Shown: positions 12,338 to 24,800 of the stretch, piece after piece
How positions within the stretch are numbered: position 1 is the stretch's first letter
Layout: every line of letters starts with the position of its first letter
The notes under the pieces: model-generated
What the model was told of the DNA's origin: nothing
The model's database searches: none
What the model saw: the letters and a program-made list of their open reading frames with translations, nothing else
NCBI GenBank assembly: GCA_013396655.1
Contig: WBMV01007522.1
Span: 231,108-295,107 of the forward strand
DNA from: Campylorhamphus procurvoides
Taxonomy: Eukaryota > Chordata > Aves > Passeriformes > Dendrocolaptidae
Reading direction: 5' to 3'
Length of the DNA stretch: 64,000 nucleotides
Translations under genes and position numbers: made by a program

Positions 12338-14294
12338 TGCATTCCCAGGGCCTCTCCCCCAACCCTGCTGTGGTGCCTGTAATGTGGGCTGCATCCTGAA
12401 GGATGCTGGAGGGCTCATCTGATGAGCCTTGGCCAGCTGTGCCATTTACATGGTCATGAAGCTCAATGATAAAATGGCTTGGCTTATTAGCTGTGAAATT
12501 GCCATTTTTGGCACTGGTATGGGGAGCTGACTGTGCAGGCAGTCCCTCAGCACTGTCCCACTCACAGGACTCACGTTCATGGAACATGAAGGGATCATCT
12601 CCGGCAGACCTTGGCAGTACTACTGGTTCAAAGGGAGTCCTGCTGTGAATTAAAGCACTCATTGGCACACCTGAACTGATTCCTCTCAGCATCTACTCCC
12701 TGCCCCTGTGGTCAGCATAAAGAAAACAAGATAAATTCCACTGAGCAGGTTTGGAGACATTTATATTACATTAGTCTCTTTCCTTAACACTGTTAGTTTG
12801 TGAAGCTTAAAGGAGAGTAGGGCCCCTTGTCCTTGAAGCCCCTATTGTTGGTTTTTGAGGTCTTGTTGGCATTTGTACCATCCCCCACTGCGAAGTGGGG
12901 GCTCTGAAAAGCCTGAACCAATGACAATCCACTTGATTTCTGTGTAAGCAGCTGATGTGATGTTAACACTGGGCTTGGAGGAGTGGGTTTGGAGAGAGCA
13001 TTCAGGGCTCACCTCTCTTCTTAGAAGAGCAAAATGTTTTGTCACATCCACTGGCTAGTGTGAATTACATGTCCTTGGATGGATGTTCAAAAGATTAAAT
13101 ATTGAAGCAGATCTGGAAAAAAGGACTGCGTATACAACCTACAGTATCTTGTGTGATGTATTTAATGTCCCTAATTTACATGCTGACAACTTTGCCATTT
13201 CTAAACAATGTTTACATTCACCTTCCTGATAATAAATCAGCACAAGCTTCAAACACTGTTTATCACACTTTGATGCAGCAAAGACAAGAAAGGCAAGGTG
13301 TTACGGGGCACGTTTTGGGTTGTTTTGTGGTTTTTTTTCCAAAGAGTCTTACAGTATTTACAAAAAGATGCATTTTTTCCTAACACCATTTTTAGGATTA
13401 TTCATTCATTCACACTCAGTCATTGTATAAAAACATCATTCAGAAATAGATTTTAAAATACACCCACTTCCATTGCATAGTATAGAGAAAAACAGGAGAG
13501 AGTTAAGACACTTGATTTTTGAATGAGAACATGAAATGATTCAGAGGTACAACATTTCTGAGGAAGAAAGATGCACTTTTCAAAAAATAATGAGCTGTAG
13601 TTTTCCTGAAGCTAATGAGCTCCTTGAAGGTCTACTATCAAATTTCCCTTTTGCAGACCAAGGATCTTTTACCATACACACAATGCTTGCATTAAGGTCA
13701 AACAAATCATATTGCAATTAGATTTCAGTATTTTCATGTGGACACTGACAAAGAGTTACACAAAGTCCTCACAAGGATCAATGTTGGTTCCATGTGTCAT
13801 GGCCCATCTGTGGTACAACTCAGTGGTCCCAATCCGTTATTTCCAATTTCTGCTTGTATAACTGAGCAGCTGAATATACCCTTATTCCTTTTGAAACTTT
13901 TCTTCTGTAAGAAGACCTGGGATTCTGTTCACTGGCAAGACTTAAAATGGCAGGCTATGGTGGGATTAGCAGGCACTGATGGCATCTATCCTGTTGATTT
14001 TCATGCAAAACTTGGTAATATGGTTATCTTGCATGCCGATTTTTGAAGTGTTTTTTTTTTTCTTTAAAAATGTGCTCCAGTGATTTCACTGAACGTGGTC
14101 CATTAAAGAGCAACAGGGAACTCTGAACAATAGGTGCTTGTTTTATAGCTACTGCAAATGCTTCGAAAGCACTAAACTGCCTTTTATACTCAACAGTCTA
14201 ATAACAAAGACTGATTTTCTCCCTTTTTTTCCCAATTGATTTGATGGTTCACTTGAGCTTTAAAAACACATTACATAAATCTTTACAGCTATTA
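12338..14294. other. intergenic 3' flank of ENPP6, nothing recognised
   Basis: Lies between the CR1 copy and the putative ENPP6 3' UTR. A minus-strand ATTAAA also occurs near 13160, so the 3' UTR could extend this far. No coding exon or other structured element is seen. Confidence 0.5.
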
Positions 14295-15626
14295 CAGAAG
14301 TCTTTTGTCAAGTTTAATTTGGTGTTTGGTTGGGCTTTTTTTGCAGTGTAATCATTCACCCTTAAAATGCACGGTACCACACATAGCTGGATCATGGCTG
14401 ACTATGGATCCCTAATAGTAAGGCCTAGAAGTTTTCTTCACCTGAGGAGGGACCTAAATCCTTCTAAAAGCAGTTTATCACTGAAAGCTCCCAGTCCAGA
14501 GTGATATCAGATAAAGCACTGGGTACTCCCAAAGGCACCTCTGGCAACAGTTCTATCCTCTCCTGTTAACTTTACAACTTGTGCTTGATAGCCCGTGGTG
14601 GAAATAATCACTAGGATTAACTGGGAGGGTAGGAGATCTGTCAGTGTAGACCTCTCTCCCTGCTACAGAATAAAGAGGAATGTGCTGGTCACCAGGCAGA
14701 GGCGTAGAGAGCAAGCACTGGTAGAAGAGCAGTAAGTGCTGAAAACTCTTCAGAAAAACACAATTAGGTACAAACCACCAAAACCTGAGATGATGATGGT
14801 ATTTTCACCAGGAGAAGAAAGGGGCTGTTAAATTCCAGGCTTACTCATCCACTTTCTCCTGACCCTTGTGTGTGCAGATGCGTCTTCCTTTTCCCACTGG
14901 TTTTGAAGTGGAAGGTTTCTGTTGCTCTCCCCTTTCTCAGCCCTCCCCACCGCTGTGGTCCATGAGGAAAGCATGGCCCTGGAAGTGTTTCGGGCCAGGA
15001 CTTGCAGTGGGGAGAATGAAGAAGGAAAGGCTGAGAGAAGCAGGATGCTCTCAGTGCTCTCCTGCCACCCCACCTCTCTTGGCATTACAGTCACTCAGCA
15101 AAGCTCTTGGCTCTCTGAAGAACGGGTCAGTATAGACAGGGCTTGGCTGGCACTGTAAGGAGAAGATGGGGCTCTGCTGGTGATGGAGCTGGAGATGAAG
15201 GAGTGAATTAAGAACCCAGTTAAATGCAGAGAGGTCTGTCTCCACTTCTGAGCTTCTCAGTACCAGGAGCTAGGGTGAACCCCTCAGTGAAAGATGCTGT
15301 GTGACATGTGTCTGATGCTCAGAGGTCCCCATGTGCGCCCACCAGAAAATACTGCAGATAGCTAGCCAGGATTCTGCTCTCATTGCCAATGCTGTAAATC
15401 TAGAGAAGTGACACCAACTTCCCTGGCTATGTTTGGAGCATGTTGTTGTTTGGAGCATGTTACAACTGCTGTAAATGCAGGATGGATCAGATTCACGCCT
15501 GGTGGAGCACAGTGGAGGAGTGGGGGACAGCACTCTATTAATGAAGCTATTATTCAAATGAAGAACTTTAAAAAAAAACAGAGAAGGATGGAGTTGCTGG
15601 TGACACTGGCTGACATTGTTCAGGGA
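14295..15626 (-). other. putative ENPP6 3' UTR with candidate poly(A) signal
   Basis: This sequence follows the ENPP6 stop on the minus strand. No AATAAA is seen in the first 2 kb; the nearest hexamer is ATTAAA (minus strand, 14318-14313), about 1.3 kb past the stop, with GT-rich sequence after it. The boundary is a guess from the hexamer and needs transcript support. Confidence 0.3.
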
Positions 15627-15850
15627 TCACAGTAAGGAGATCTGCTTGGCAAACAGGGAAAGCACAGCTAGTGCCAGGGCACAGCTGCTGCACGGGGGGA
15701 GCGGTGCCAAGGGGGCTGTGTTTCGGAGCATGCACTCCACCCTGGACCAGGAGCCATTGTTGGGCAGTGGCTGTATTCCTGCCAGGCGGCACATGATGTT
15801 GTAAACATCCACAGATCTGATGGGAGGTGCTCGGTAGTTGGATCGGAAAT
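15627..15850 (-). CDS. ENPP6: ENPP6 coding exon 8 (GPI-signal C-terminus and stop)
   Basis: Encodes the end of Asp378 to Leu451 and TGA (224 nt). The acceptor is ttttctgcag. Begins [17 protein letters not shown], contains [15 protein letters not shown] with sequon N409 and the conserved dimer cysteine C417, then a spacer rich in Pro/Ala, then the hydrophobic GPI-signal core [12 protein letters not shown]. Unlike human, which ends at this point, six more residues (KQISLL) follow before the stop. The likely GPI attachment region is residues 420-424. Confidence 0.96.
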
Positions 15851-18800
15851 CTGCAGAAAAAGAGAGGAGTTGACATCATACAGCCCGGGGCTCAGCACTT
15901 GAAATATGGGGCTTTGCGGGGCAAGGGCTCCTATGCCTTTCCTGGGATTTACTCAGCTGGCTGGGATGTGGCACACTAAGCAGTTTATAGCTATATGATA
16001 ACATAGCTCAACAAAAACATTTTAAACATTTTTATTCATTAATTTTACTTCTAGTCTGTTTTTATTCTAAAAACTTTAAAAGCCCCACATTTTTAGGTAC
16101 CAGAACTACTTTACTAGGTGCACTTGGTAAATTTAATAGCCTGACATAATTGGTATTGCACATTCTGCTTTGCTTTCCCTCCTGTCTGCAGTTGCACCCT
16201 GGTGTTTTGCAGCATTTAAATGTCTGGATGAAGTGGAAACCAGGGGGTTTGTGTCTGCTCATCAGACGGACGGGTGAGGTATGCTGCAGCCTTCCCAAAT
16301 CAAGTGCTCTGTGTTAGTGAGTCCGAACCCACCAACAAAAGAATTCATGTGTTTCAAATATAATTAAAAAATTAGGCCAAAATTTAGGAAAAATGAGCAA
16401 AGGGTTAGAGTTACTGGGCTGGGACATCGGAGAGAGGCTCACTAAATCCCTTCACATGTCTCTGCCCTGTTTCGCCAGTTATAGAACAGACACAGAGCTA
16501 GAAACCTTCTGTAGTGAGGAAATTCTGCCATCTATTTGTAATTTTTGGGAGTCACAGAGTGTCACATCAGGGTCTTCATGTGCCAGGGGCTACAGGGATG
16601 CAGGGGCAGGGACCATGAGGCTGCAGGGGAAGTAGAACACCAGGGATGGTGGCATTGTACCTGGTCCATACGCAAGGAAGAAGCCTCTCATGTCCATGAG
16701 CTCGTTGTCGTAGCCATGCCAGCCATTCTGCCAGGCCTCCTTCTTCCCGGTCCCATTCTCCCAGAAGGGCAGCTTGTCCCTGCTCTGGGTGACAACAGCG
16801 GAGTGGGGTTAGTGCTTGCCTGCTGGGCTGTGCCAGGGTGCCATGCTGTGTCTCCATGTGCTGTACCACCCCATCAGTCCCCTGCCCAGTGCTGTTGGCT
16901 GCACAGGAGCTAATACCTAGGGGGGTGACTCCCAGCTTAGCTATCTCAGTGAGTAGTCTTCTCTGAGCTGAGAGAGGAGGACAACTCATCTTAATTTCTG
17001 TCATGAGCCCAAAGTACCACAGCTGTATGTGACACGTGTAAGCAAGGTGGTGTCCCTCTCCCCATGCATGCTAGCAGCATCCTCTCCTACCCAGCACCAT
17101 GCACTCCCATGGATTTACTGGTGTATTGTTCTGACCCACATGCCATTGACACCTAGAAAAATAAGCCATTTTTGCTCCATTTGACCAGTCAGCCTAAACA
17201 ATACAAATATCACCCCTACTACATACTTTCTAATTATTATTTCTTGTATTTGTTTTAGCATTAAAGCAATTAGGTTTGTTTCAGGGAACACTGGCTCTGA
17301 CCTAAGATAGTCCTCTCTCCCTGGCCTAGACCCCTCTGTTTTCTTTCCTTGCTCAGTGGATCCATGCTTTATTAATTTGTCATTATAAATCCTTTTCTTC
17401 CTTGCCCATATTGCACTTTAGTTGTACTTTTAAATTCCTTCCTTACTGTCTCCTGCTTCATATTAACAGCTCTTACCAGTCTACCTACAACAGTGCCATA
17501 TGCGTCAGCACAGCAATCCCTAGGGGCAGATCAAAATGCTAGGCCAACCCTGTTGAGTTTCTCCTGTCCCATGCTCCTAAGGGATGGCAGCAGATGTGGC
17601 ACTCCAGCTAGCCCCAAAACTATGGCAGGAATTTCATTTAGATCTTCATCAGACCCTTGACATTGATTTCTTTGATGGTTACAGAGAAGGAGCTACACAG
17701 TTGTCTAAAGCAGCCGGGTCTGGGCTTCACACACAGACACAGAAGAACACAAGATGTCCCGAAAGAGTTTCCCATATTCCCACCCTGGGCAAGGGATGCT
17801 GCAGCCCCTGCAGACAGTGTAGCAGATTAACCAAGGATGCCTTTCCTTTCCAAAACATATATTTTGCCTGATTTTTATCTTCCTCCTCCAGAAAAAAAAC
17901 TGACTGTGCACTGAGGACAGCAGTAGTTATGACTAAGAGGTGTAGCTCTGCCAACTACTTCCCAGGGGGACCCCTGGAGTATCCCTTGTGTTTCTTCATA
18001 CGCAATATTCAGCAGATGTACCAGATAATTCCAGAATACTACAAAATGGGTCAAGGTTGAAGGTACCACAGTGGGTCATGTGGTCCAACCTCCCTGCCCA
18101 AGCGGGGTCATCTTGGACAACATTGCACAGAATTGTGTCCAGACAGTTCTTGAATATCTCCAAGGAGGGAGACTCCACAATCTCTGGGCAATCTGTTACA
18201 GATGAAACAATTTTAGCTCACAAATTTCTTTTATTGTCCCAATCTATTTCCTCCATCTATTTCCCTGACAGAGCTCAGAGCAAGCCAAGGAGAAAACAGA
18301 TTCCTTCCCCTCTTGCTACCATAGCACCTCTTTAGGCTGTGGCTCTGTTTAGTGTGATTCCTGGGGACTAACTGTGCTGCTCATCATCAGGCAAGCTGTA
18401 CAGCATTTGCTAGCATCAGCTTCAGACAAGTCAAACCCCGCCAAATTTGCAGTGGTTCTTTGGCAGTACATGACATCAATGAAGCTTACACTCCTCCATC
18501 ATCCTGTCAGATGTTCTGGACTCAGTTGCTTCCCCAGGAATGTCAAACGCAGGAGGTATGTGAGCCTTTCCATAATCCACCCAGACACCAGGAGACAACT
18601 ACTGCGCAGTCACAGGCACAGTCATTTCCATCGTTTTTGCTGTTAGTTGCGTCAGAAAACATACTACTTGCTTTCCTACTGGAGCTGAAGTGAGAGCACA
18701 TGAAATGGAGCCACTAACCCAGTAGCTTGAGGGACTGGGCTGTGCAAGCACTCCAGCACTGCCCTCCTAGAGCATCAGGCTCTGCCTTACAGCGAGCCCC

Positions 18801-21800
18801 ATAAAATCCTGGGGCTTCTTTGGGGTCAGGGCACTGACAGCACTCTGATGTGCCTGCTTGACAAGTCCACATGGGATGGAGGGCTCAGCCAAGACATAAT
18901 TTTTAATGATCAGCCTAAATCTGGGCTAGTGCTGATCCACAAAGATCAAACAGGCATGTCTGGGACTGCTGACAATGCATTTTCCCCTGCATTTGCATGT
19001 TTAGAAAATGTACTGCAATTGCTCCCTAAATCTTGGGGAAATACATTGGGCTGGGTACAGAGTGAGCACACACACCTGAGGGCTAACGCCAGTGTTGCAC
19101 ACAGGAGAGCGGCTGGGGGAAATTCTGCTCAAAGGACAGGGACCACTCACTTGTGGAAGAAATGAGGCTGTGATACAGACAGAGGTGTGTGGAATCCCTC
19201 CTCGTCCTGCTTTAACCCAAATGTTAGTTCTTCAGTTTGCCTACTTAGAAGATATAGAAGACCCACAGCTCCTTGCTGGGGAACACAACAACTTTCCAGA
19301 TATATCCCCTTTGTCTCTTTCAAAAAACAACAACAAAAAAATCCCCTTTTTCAAACAGCTTATAGGTATCCACTAGCCAACAGGGAGTTAAAACACCCTT
19401 TGAGCATTACAGGGAAGAGCTGAACACCCTCTCTTTAGTGGTTTGGGCAGAAGTATAATAGAAGGCTCAATTATTGCTTTAAAAATATGACAGGAAACTT
19501 TAATTTTCATATCCCATTCATGGATAATGAAAATGTACCAAAGAGAAGGAAAATCTGACAGTATTAATGAGAGGACATTCTTGAAAATCAGAAACAATGG
19601 GAAGGAATGGGCAGAGAGACAGAAATAATTACCATAGCAGCAGTGTTTGCTGCACTGTTATTAAGGTTTGTCAGAGTTTCAATGATTTTTAAGTGCTTTT
19701 TTTATTCTCTCCAGAATATGTAAAAATATTCTGTTTTGAACTTTTGTACAAAAGACTTTCGTTGAAAATTTTTTAAATCATTTTGGGAAAAATGTTTCAG
19801 ATGCCTTCTTTATGTGTCTAAATCTTAGCTCTGGGTTTTTTGGTTTTGGTTTTTTTAACCAGAAATGTGGTGCTCACCCATCTGTACTCAAATGCCATTG
19901 GATTTTTTTAGAGGTGCATTTTCATTTATCTGTAGGAATTACTACCCTAAATTCAGGTTGGCTAGTGAGAAATGTGGACTGTCCTGAGCAAAGCTCGGTG
20001 AGCAGTAGCTCTCAAGGCCATGAAAGAAGATGCTCAGCTGAATTATGACAATCTGCAAGACAATGATGTGCATTGACTATGCTGGCACATTAAAAAAAAT
20101 CCCAGGACTCCTTGGTTCTGTTGTCAACATACTGAATTCATGTATGGCTTTGGGCCAATCACTTAGTACACTCCTCAGTTTACTTCCTTAGAAGATATAG
20201 TTGTCTCACCCTCTGAGCTGTGCTGAGCTGCAGTTAATATCTATAATGTGGAGATGCCTGGTAGTGATACAAAATAATGACAACAGCAATTTATAGTAAG
20301 AAAATAAGCTAATATGAAAAACTTCTTCATGTGTGGATTCTCTGCTTAACAGGTTCTCAGATTTTCACTGTGTGGACAGGGCATCCCTGAGTAGTAAACT
20401 CTCAGTCTGGCCCTTTTGTGACTGGAGGGCTTGGGAGAAATGAGGCTTTTTTAGGACAGTCTGGTGGCTGGGAAGCCAGGCAGAAGGAAAAGTTGCCACA
20501 AGGTTCTTCTGGCTGGAGGGACAGTAAGGACTTGAAATGGAAATAGTTCTTTTGTGTCTGAAATCAAGGTAGATGGCAGGGGAAAGAAAAGTAAAGCAAC
20601 AGAATTGGAACTGGAAATACAAGAACTACTCCTGTGTTATGACAAGAGAGAAAAAAGAACCATCTTGACTATTTAACTGTCTGCCTTCAGGATAGCTGCA
20701 ATACCTTTAAGCTCCTTTAAGCATACAGTAATATTTAACGCTAGTTTTGCAGTCAGCCCATTGACTTTAACTCAGTGATTAGCATAGAATTGTAGAATTT
20801 TTGACTGTTTTCATATATTGCAGCTTTTCACATTAATGTGCAAGTATTTTGCTTCTATATTTTACCTCTACTATGAACCATCCTTCCTCAGCCACAAGAG
20901 TTAATGGAGACACAAATTTTCCTTTTTTGTAGAAAAACCTGTTTGGAATATCCTGTATGTTATAAACATCCATGTGTTCCACAGCTTTCAATTTTTGATA
21001 TATCTGCAAAGAAAACAAATGTTAGGACACCGTATGGCTGTAAGGAACATATATACACCAATGGGTACACTGAAACACCTGAATTTGCAAAGTGGCTAAT
21101 CTCCTTTAATGGCAAACCATCAGCACATTCAAACTAGGACTTTGCCTGTCCAAAGATGATGGCTGGACAAAACCTGCTTATGTGGTTTAGGAGATTCTGC
21201 AAACTTATATCATAAACACATAGGAATGCATGAATTCATGTATTACATATATTTATAATACACACACTCACAAATGTATGCAGATGAGTATACCAGCCTA
21301 CAGAAATAGACCAGGAGGAACCACACCTTCACAGGAGACAGTGGTGAAAGCAAAGTGGTGAAAGGTGCTCGAAAGCACCATGTGGACTGTGTGCAGATGT
21401 GGAAAAGGGATATTTTTTGATCTTCTGCCACTCGTTCCCCCTTTGTGCATTTGAGTGAAGAACACACCTCACCTGCATTTTTTACACTGAAACAGTCAAT
21501 CCCTATCAAAGGGATCAATAATGTTTAGTTATCTGCTTCAAAAGGATGTCATGAGATTAATTAGCCAATGGCTGCAGCTTTGAATCTGCACAATGCCATA
21601 AAAGTGGTTTATTAATATTAATCATACTGTCTGAAATATAATCACACAAGTGTGGTTAAACCCCCAATTGTTCTGAAAAATATTTTTAAATGCCTGCAGA
21701 AGATGCTTCTATGCCATAAAGAAGGCCATTATTGGAGTCCTCAGACTCATATCATTCTTTTGTTTAAATATAAATAATCTTCAGGAATAAAGAGCTCAGT

Positions 21801-24800
21801 TCTGCAAAGAATGAGAGGTTCTTCACTAGCCTTTTAGCTGAGACACTTGAGTGTGCATATGTGAGTCAGAGATGTGCATCAATATATGCAGTGACCATGG
21901 GGACAGCAGCAGAGTGTGATGGCACAATCCAGAGAGACCCTCCCACCACAACCAGGACTAGACTGGTCCTGGTGTTTCACCAGCACTTCTTCGAAATGGG
22001 ACGATTCTTAAAGGTGATACTCATTATATTATGATACACTCAATTCCTATGATGGATCTCTGAAGTGAATTAAGAATAGATGAATTTAACTATTGGGAAA
22101 CTGAAAATCAACTTTATTTCACTTAAAAAACAGTAGTCCAGTAAGAAGTCCCATAAAGAAATAAAAGAAGAAACCAAAACCATAGTGCAAGGCACTGTAC
22201 TTTATTCTCCTTAAGGATATTAGGCTGTTTAATAAGAGAGAAGCATGTGCTTAAAAGCTTTGCCAGATGAAACCCCATGTCTGTGTGTGGTCAAAACTTG
22301 CCCTTGTTGGAAGGTCTGACCTACAAAAACAGGGAGCTCTGGGTTAAGACCAAGGAGAGCGCATATCAATGCTGTGAACCCTTGTGATTCACTCAGAGTG
22401 AATTGCTTACGTGTGCCTCTAAGTCAACTTTCAGTCCTGGCACTAATTTGAAATGTTCACTGTGTCACAGCTATATGGTTCCTGGAGAGCCTGTTTGGGT
22501 GCAAAGATTAGCAAATATTCTCTTTTAAAAAATTGTGCAAGTTACAACAGAGTGGAACTGGCTAAAATATAACATAGAAAACAAGATTATTCACCTGGGC
22601 CACAGCCTGCCCATTTTGTACATTCATATATCTGTATTCTGAGGACAACAATAATGCCTTCTCATGCATTGGTTTCTGGCTAGACTATAGTGTACTGGTC
22701 TGTTAGTTACAGACACTGCATTTTCATTCTTTTCAAATGATTTCCAAATATTCTTCTCTATTGTTTTAATTTATCCCTCAAAATCCTGCAGTTCTGGTCT
22801 TGGGTTTTTGTGGTAAATACAATCCAACATGCCTCATCAAAAATTCTTCAAAGGAAAATATTGTAAAAAAATATTTTTTGCAATTTTGGTCTAATGGAGT
22901 TAATTCCTCAAACTCTATGGGAGAGTTTACTGGAGTATGAATGCCAGATCATTTGAAAATCCCAGCTAGGGTGTTAATACATTGACTAATTTTGATTTTG
23001 AGCTAAAATCTTTTAGCTATTTATCAAAAGCACATAGTGGTGGGGTTTGAACACGTATGTCCTTGCCATATAATAGTGAAAGTTCATGCCTTTTAATTTG
23101 CCTAGTGTGACTTTTGCTTCGGAAACCAGCAGCACAAGAGCGTCGCAGGATTCAAGTTGGACTCCTGATAAGAGACTCAGGCTGATTTTTACACACCTCT
23201 CTGAGAGCAGGATTTGGATGTTAGGAGAAGACAGAAGACACAATTGGCAAAAAACCTGAGGATACGCAGCACTAAGTACGACTACACTGTCCTTACCTCT
23301 GCGTGCTTCTCTGGAGCTGGCCAGAGGCTCACAACAGGCCCTCGGTCCTTCATTTGTATGGTATCACTCATATTGATATATTTTTTCAGCTCAATCACTT
23401 TGTCTGCCCAGGAGATATCTGTCATCCCATGGTCGGAGAAGAGGAGGACATTGACTTCATTCTGAAGGCCTTTCCTCTGTGAAGCAAGTGCAAGACAGCA
23501 ATTATGGATGGTAAGAGCTTTGCACTGTCTGTGCCCACTGGAAAATGTAAACCCGCATCTTGTCTCCACCAGTTCAGTGGAAGCTGGCCAGAAGGAGCAT
23601 GTCCACAGATGGCCTGCAATGTGCTTTGCCACCATCTGTAATGGTGGGCACCTACTCTCACATGCTGCTCTGGAAGAGTCTGAGAGGTTAGCACCAGAGA
23701 CAGTTTTTCCAAAATAAATCCACCTCCCTTCTACATAACCAGATTTTATATCCCAGACTCACAAACCAGTTGTCCCAGTTGGTCTTAGACAGGATTTTAC
23801 CCAGTTGTTCCTACCTATAAGACAGAACAGATAGGGAGAGCAACTGTGCCATGATACTACCTGTGGCAGGGGTGTTACTCTCTTCCCTTCCCAAACACAA
23901 GCACTTAGCATTAAAGCTTTTATAATTTAGTGAAACTGGAGATCTATATTCCTCTCCTCACTGAAACACATAAAAAACTCCAACATACATTTATCATTGT
24001 CAGAAATATTCACAGAATTGCCATTTACCCAAAAGATTGGCATCCTCCTTTTCTAACTGGAAAATCATTTAGATAATGTTTTTTTTAAACTGAATCTCAA
24101 GTAAAGAGTTCTGAATAGTGCCATAAAAAACACTATAAAACTTAATTGTCTGATTCCACAAACTTTAGGAAACACGTGGTTTTAATTCATTCGCCTACAG
24201 TAAAGTTCAGCTGGCAATGCCAGTCATGAACAGAGCAACACATATATTGGTTTGTGGCTTCCTGGGACTATTCGGTATAAATCCACTAGGAGGATATAAT
24301 ACCATCAATGAAAATAATAACCACGGGAACAGTGCCTTGACTTCCACATGGTCTCAGTAACCTGTTTCTCGGGAAATAAAAGTTTACAGTCAATACATTC
24401 AGTGACAGTGTTAAATAAGCTCTTACCAGTGCCACAAAGAGCAGTTTTAAAAACCTTTCCAAAGGCACCCAGGAGCTGGGTTTTTGGGTGCCACCCACCT
24501 TGATGAGCGAGATCATGTTGCTCAAGGCTTTGTCGACCTCCTTCAAAGCGTCCTTCCGCTGCTGGGACAAAGGGCCATAGTGGTGGCCTTCCACATCAAT
24601 GCGCTCGTAGTACACCGCAGCCATCTCAGCACTGCCATTGCTGGAGGTGGGATGAAGGGGAAGCAGTGAGAGCCTGGCACACACGGAGACCTCCTGGCTG
24701 CTGGCATTATTGTCTTCACCACCATGTGGAGCCACAAAACCCCATTTTCTGCTTCCAGCCTGTGCTGTCCACGTGTGCACAGCTGGGGTCATTATTCACA

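Larger units (their letters stand above)
16785..20865 (-). other. ENPP6 intron 6
   Basis: About 4.1 kb, GT-AG. Contains a minus-strand CR1 fragment and one MIR-like SINE remnant, listed separately. No coding exon is seen. Confidence 0.93.

Noticed and set aside
12174..12692. 172-aa minus-strand open frame
   Set aside because: Its C-terminal third is antisense CR1 and the rest has no recognisable motif or splice context.
23100..23180. Possible tRNA-like B-box (ggattcaagttgg)
   Set aside because: No A-box at the right spacing and no cloverleaf can be drawn.
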